A DNA stretch of 64,000 bases, taken from an uncultured Desulfobacterium sp. (GTDB taxonomy: Bacteria; Desulfobacterota; DSM-4660; Desulfatiglandales; Desulfatiglandaceae). Under the pieces are notes generated by a model. The model saw only the letters and a program-made list of their open reading frames with translations. It ran no database searches and was not told the origin of the DNA. The stretch is taken from NCBI GenBank assembly GCA_900258555.1, contig LT984857.1, forward strand, positions 385,795-449,794, given 5' to 3'. Shown here in pieces: positions 63,282-64,000 of the stretch. How positions within the stretch are numbered: the stretch's first letter is position 1; the number at the start of each line of letters is the position of its first letter. Made by a program: the position numbers and the translations under genes.

Positions 63282-64000
63282 TTAACCATCTGCTTCCTGC
63301 CCTTGCCCCAGTAGGTTATCTTTTTTCTGTTCCATCCCGGCGATTATTTCGTCAATATCAGAACCGGTCAGCGTCTCCCTTTCAAGCAGGGCCTTGGCAA
63401 GATTGTGCAGGGTGTCAATATTGTCGTTAATCAATTGGCATATCCTGCTATAAGCACTGGTTACGATGTTTCTGACCTCCATATCTATCTTTTCCGCGGT
63501 CTGTTCACTGTAATCTCTGTGCTGTGCGATCTCCCTGCCAAGGAATATCTGCTCGTCCGTCTTTCCGAAGCTCAAAGGACCAAGCTCATCACTCATGCCG
63601 TAATCGCAGACCATCCTGCGGGCGATGTCCGACGCCCTTTCGATATCATTGCCGGCACCTGTTGTCTGTGTATGGAGGACTATCTCCTCTGCGGCCCTTC
63701 CACCCATCAAGATTGCGATGGTATTTAGGAGATAGTCTTTGGGGTGGGTGTGCTTTTCATCCATGGGAAGCTGTTGGGTCAGGCCCAATGCCCTTCCCCT
63801 GGGGATAATGGTCACCTTATGTACAGGATCGGTCTTCGGGAGCAGTTTGGCGGCCAGGGCATGACCTGATTCATGATAGGCGGTGAGCCTCTTTTCATCA
63901 TCGCTGATAATCATGGTCCTCCGCTCCGTCCCCATCATTACCTTGTCTTTTGCATCTTCAAACTCCGCCATCTCGACCCTGTCTTTTCCGCGTCTTGCTG
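63282..64000 (-). CDS. ftsH: ATP-dependent zinc metalloprotease FtsH, C-terminal part (cut by window edge)
   Basis: The visible 239 codons are the peptidase domain of FtsH: the frame is open to the right edge (residues [20 protein letters not shown]) and contains the zinc site HESGH and the third ligand Asp in [15 protein letters not shown], ending in the usual helical C-terminus. The AAA+ domain and the two membrane helices must lie to the right of the window. FtsH degrades membrane proteins and regulators such as RpoH and LpxC in other bacteria. Confidence 0.92.
   Translation of the reverse strand, partial: ARRGKDRVEMAEFEDAKDKVMMGTERRTMIISDDEKRLTAYHESGHALAAKLLPKTDPVHKVTIIPRGRALGLTQQLPMDEKHTHPKDYLLNTIAILMGGRAAEEIVLHTQTTGAGNDIERASDIARRMVCDYGMSDELGPLSFGKTDEQIFLGREIAQHRDYSEQTAEKIDMEVRNIVTSAYSRICQLINDNIDTLHNLAKALLERETLTGSDIDEIIAGMEQKKDNLLGQGQEADG

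Overview
The window reads as chromosome of a Gram-negative, probably anaerobic bacterium of the Desulfobacterota/deltaproteobacterial type. This is an inference from gene content: lipid A, LptG and outer-membrane efflux genes, ferredoxin-dependent KorAB, an RpoH-type sigma factor, RodZ, and dense minus-strand housekeeping runs. No rRNA, tRNA, CRISPR array or intact insertion sequence was seen.

Layout. 1-0.5 kb: a cut-off minus-strand gene and an acyl carrier protein. 0.9-7.6 kb: a small lipoprotein, PhoB/PhoR, a cytidylate-kinase-like protein, a tandem universal stress protein and a CorA-type magnesium transporter. 7.6-18.1 kb (minus): an arnB-C-A-D-T operon for 4-amino-4-deoxy-L-arabinose modification of lipid A, extended by a second ArnT-like enzyme, a degenerate metallophosphoesterase and an LpxL/HtrB-type acyltransferase. 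18.3-25.5 kb (minus): a family 4 glycosyltransferase, a PlsC-type acyltransferase, an MMPL exporter, a third ArnT-like enzyme and LptG, which together look like a glycolipid assembly and export unit. 25.8-29.8 kb (plus): mprF and acvB, for making and hydrolysing lysyl-phosphatidylglycerol.

30.1-35.9 kb (plus): a tripartite RND efflux cassette, apparently placed beside the 3' end of an NlpC/P60-like gene, because a truncated copy of that 3' end lies on the other side of the cassette. 36.0-38.5 kb (minus): the intact NlpC/P60-like lipoprotein and a fourth GT-C enzyme. 38.7-46.5 kb (minus): a second, paralogous RND pump with its own histidine kinase and response regulator. 46.5-47.4 kb: a gene-free stretch with two structured repeat elements. 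47.4-50.0 kb (plus): korAB. 50.0-64 kb (minus): LolB-like lipoprotein, TPR lipoprotein, rpoH, tyrS, rodZ, a SurA-like chaperone, mfd, an LD-carboxypeptidase, coaX, folP and the 3' part of ftsH.

Taken together, about 40 kb of the window is devoted to the cell envelope: making lipid A and phospholipid more cationic, assembling an additional glycolipid, and pumping out toxic compounds. The most noteworthy points are the arn operon without recognisable arnE/arnF but with extra GT-C paralogues, the glycosyltransferase-acyltransferase-MMPL-GT-C-LptG unit, the decayed phosphoesterase, the duplicated gene 3' end flanking the efflux cassette, and two copies of one palindromic intergenic repeat family.
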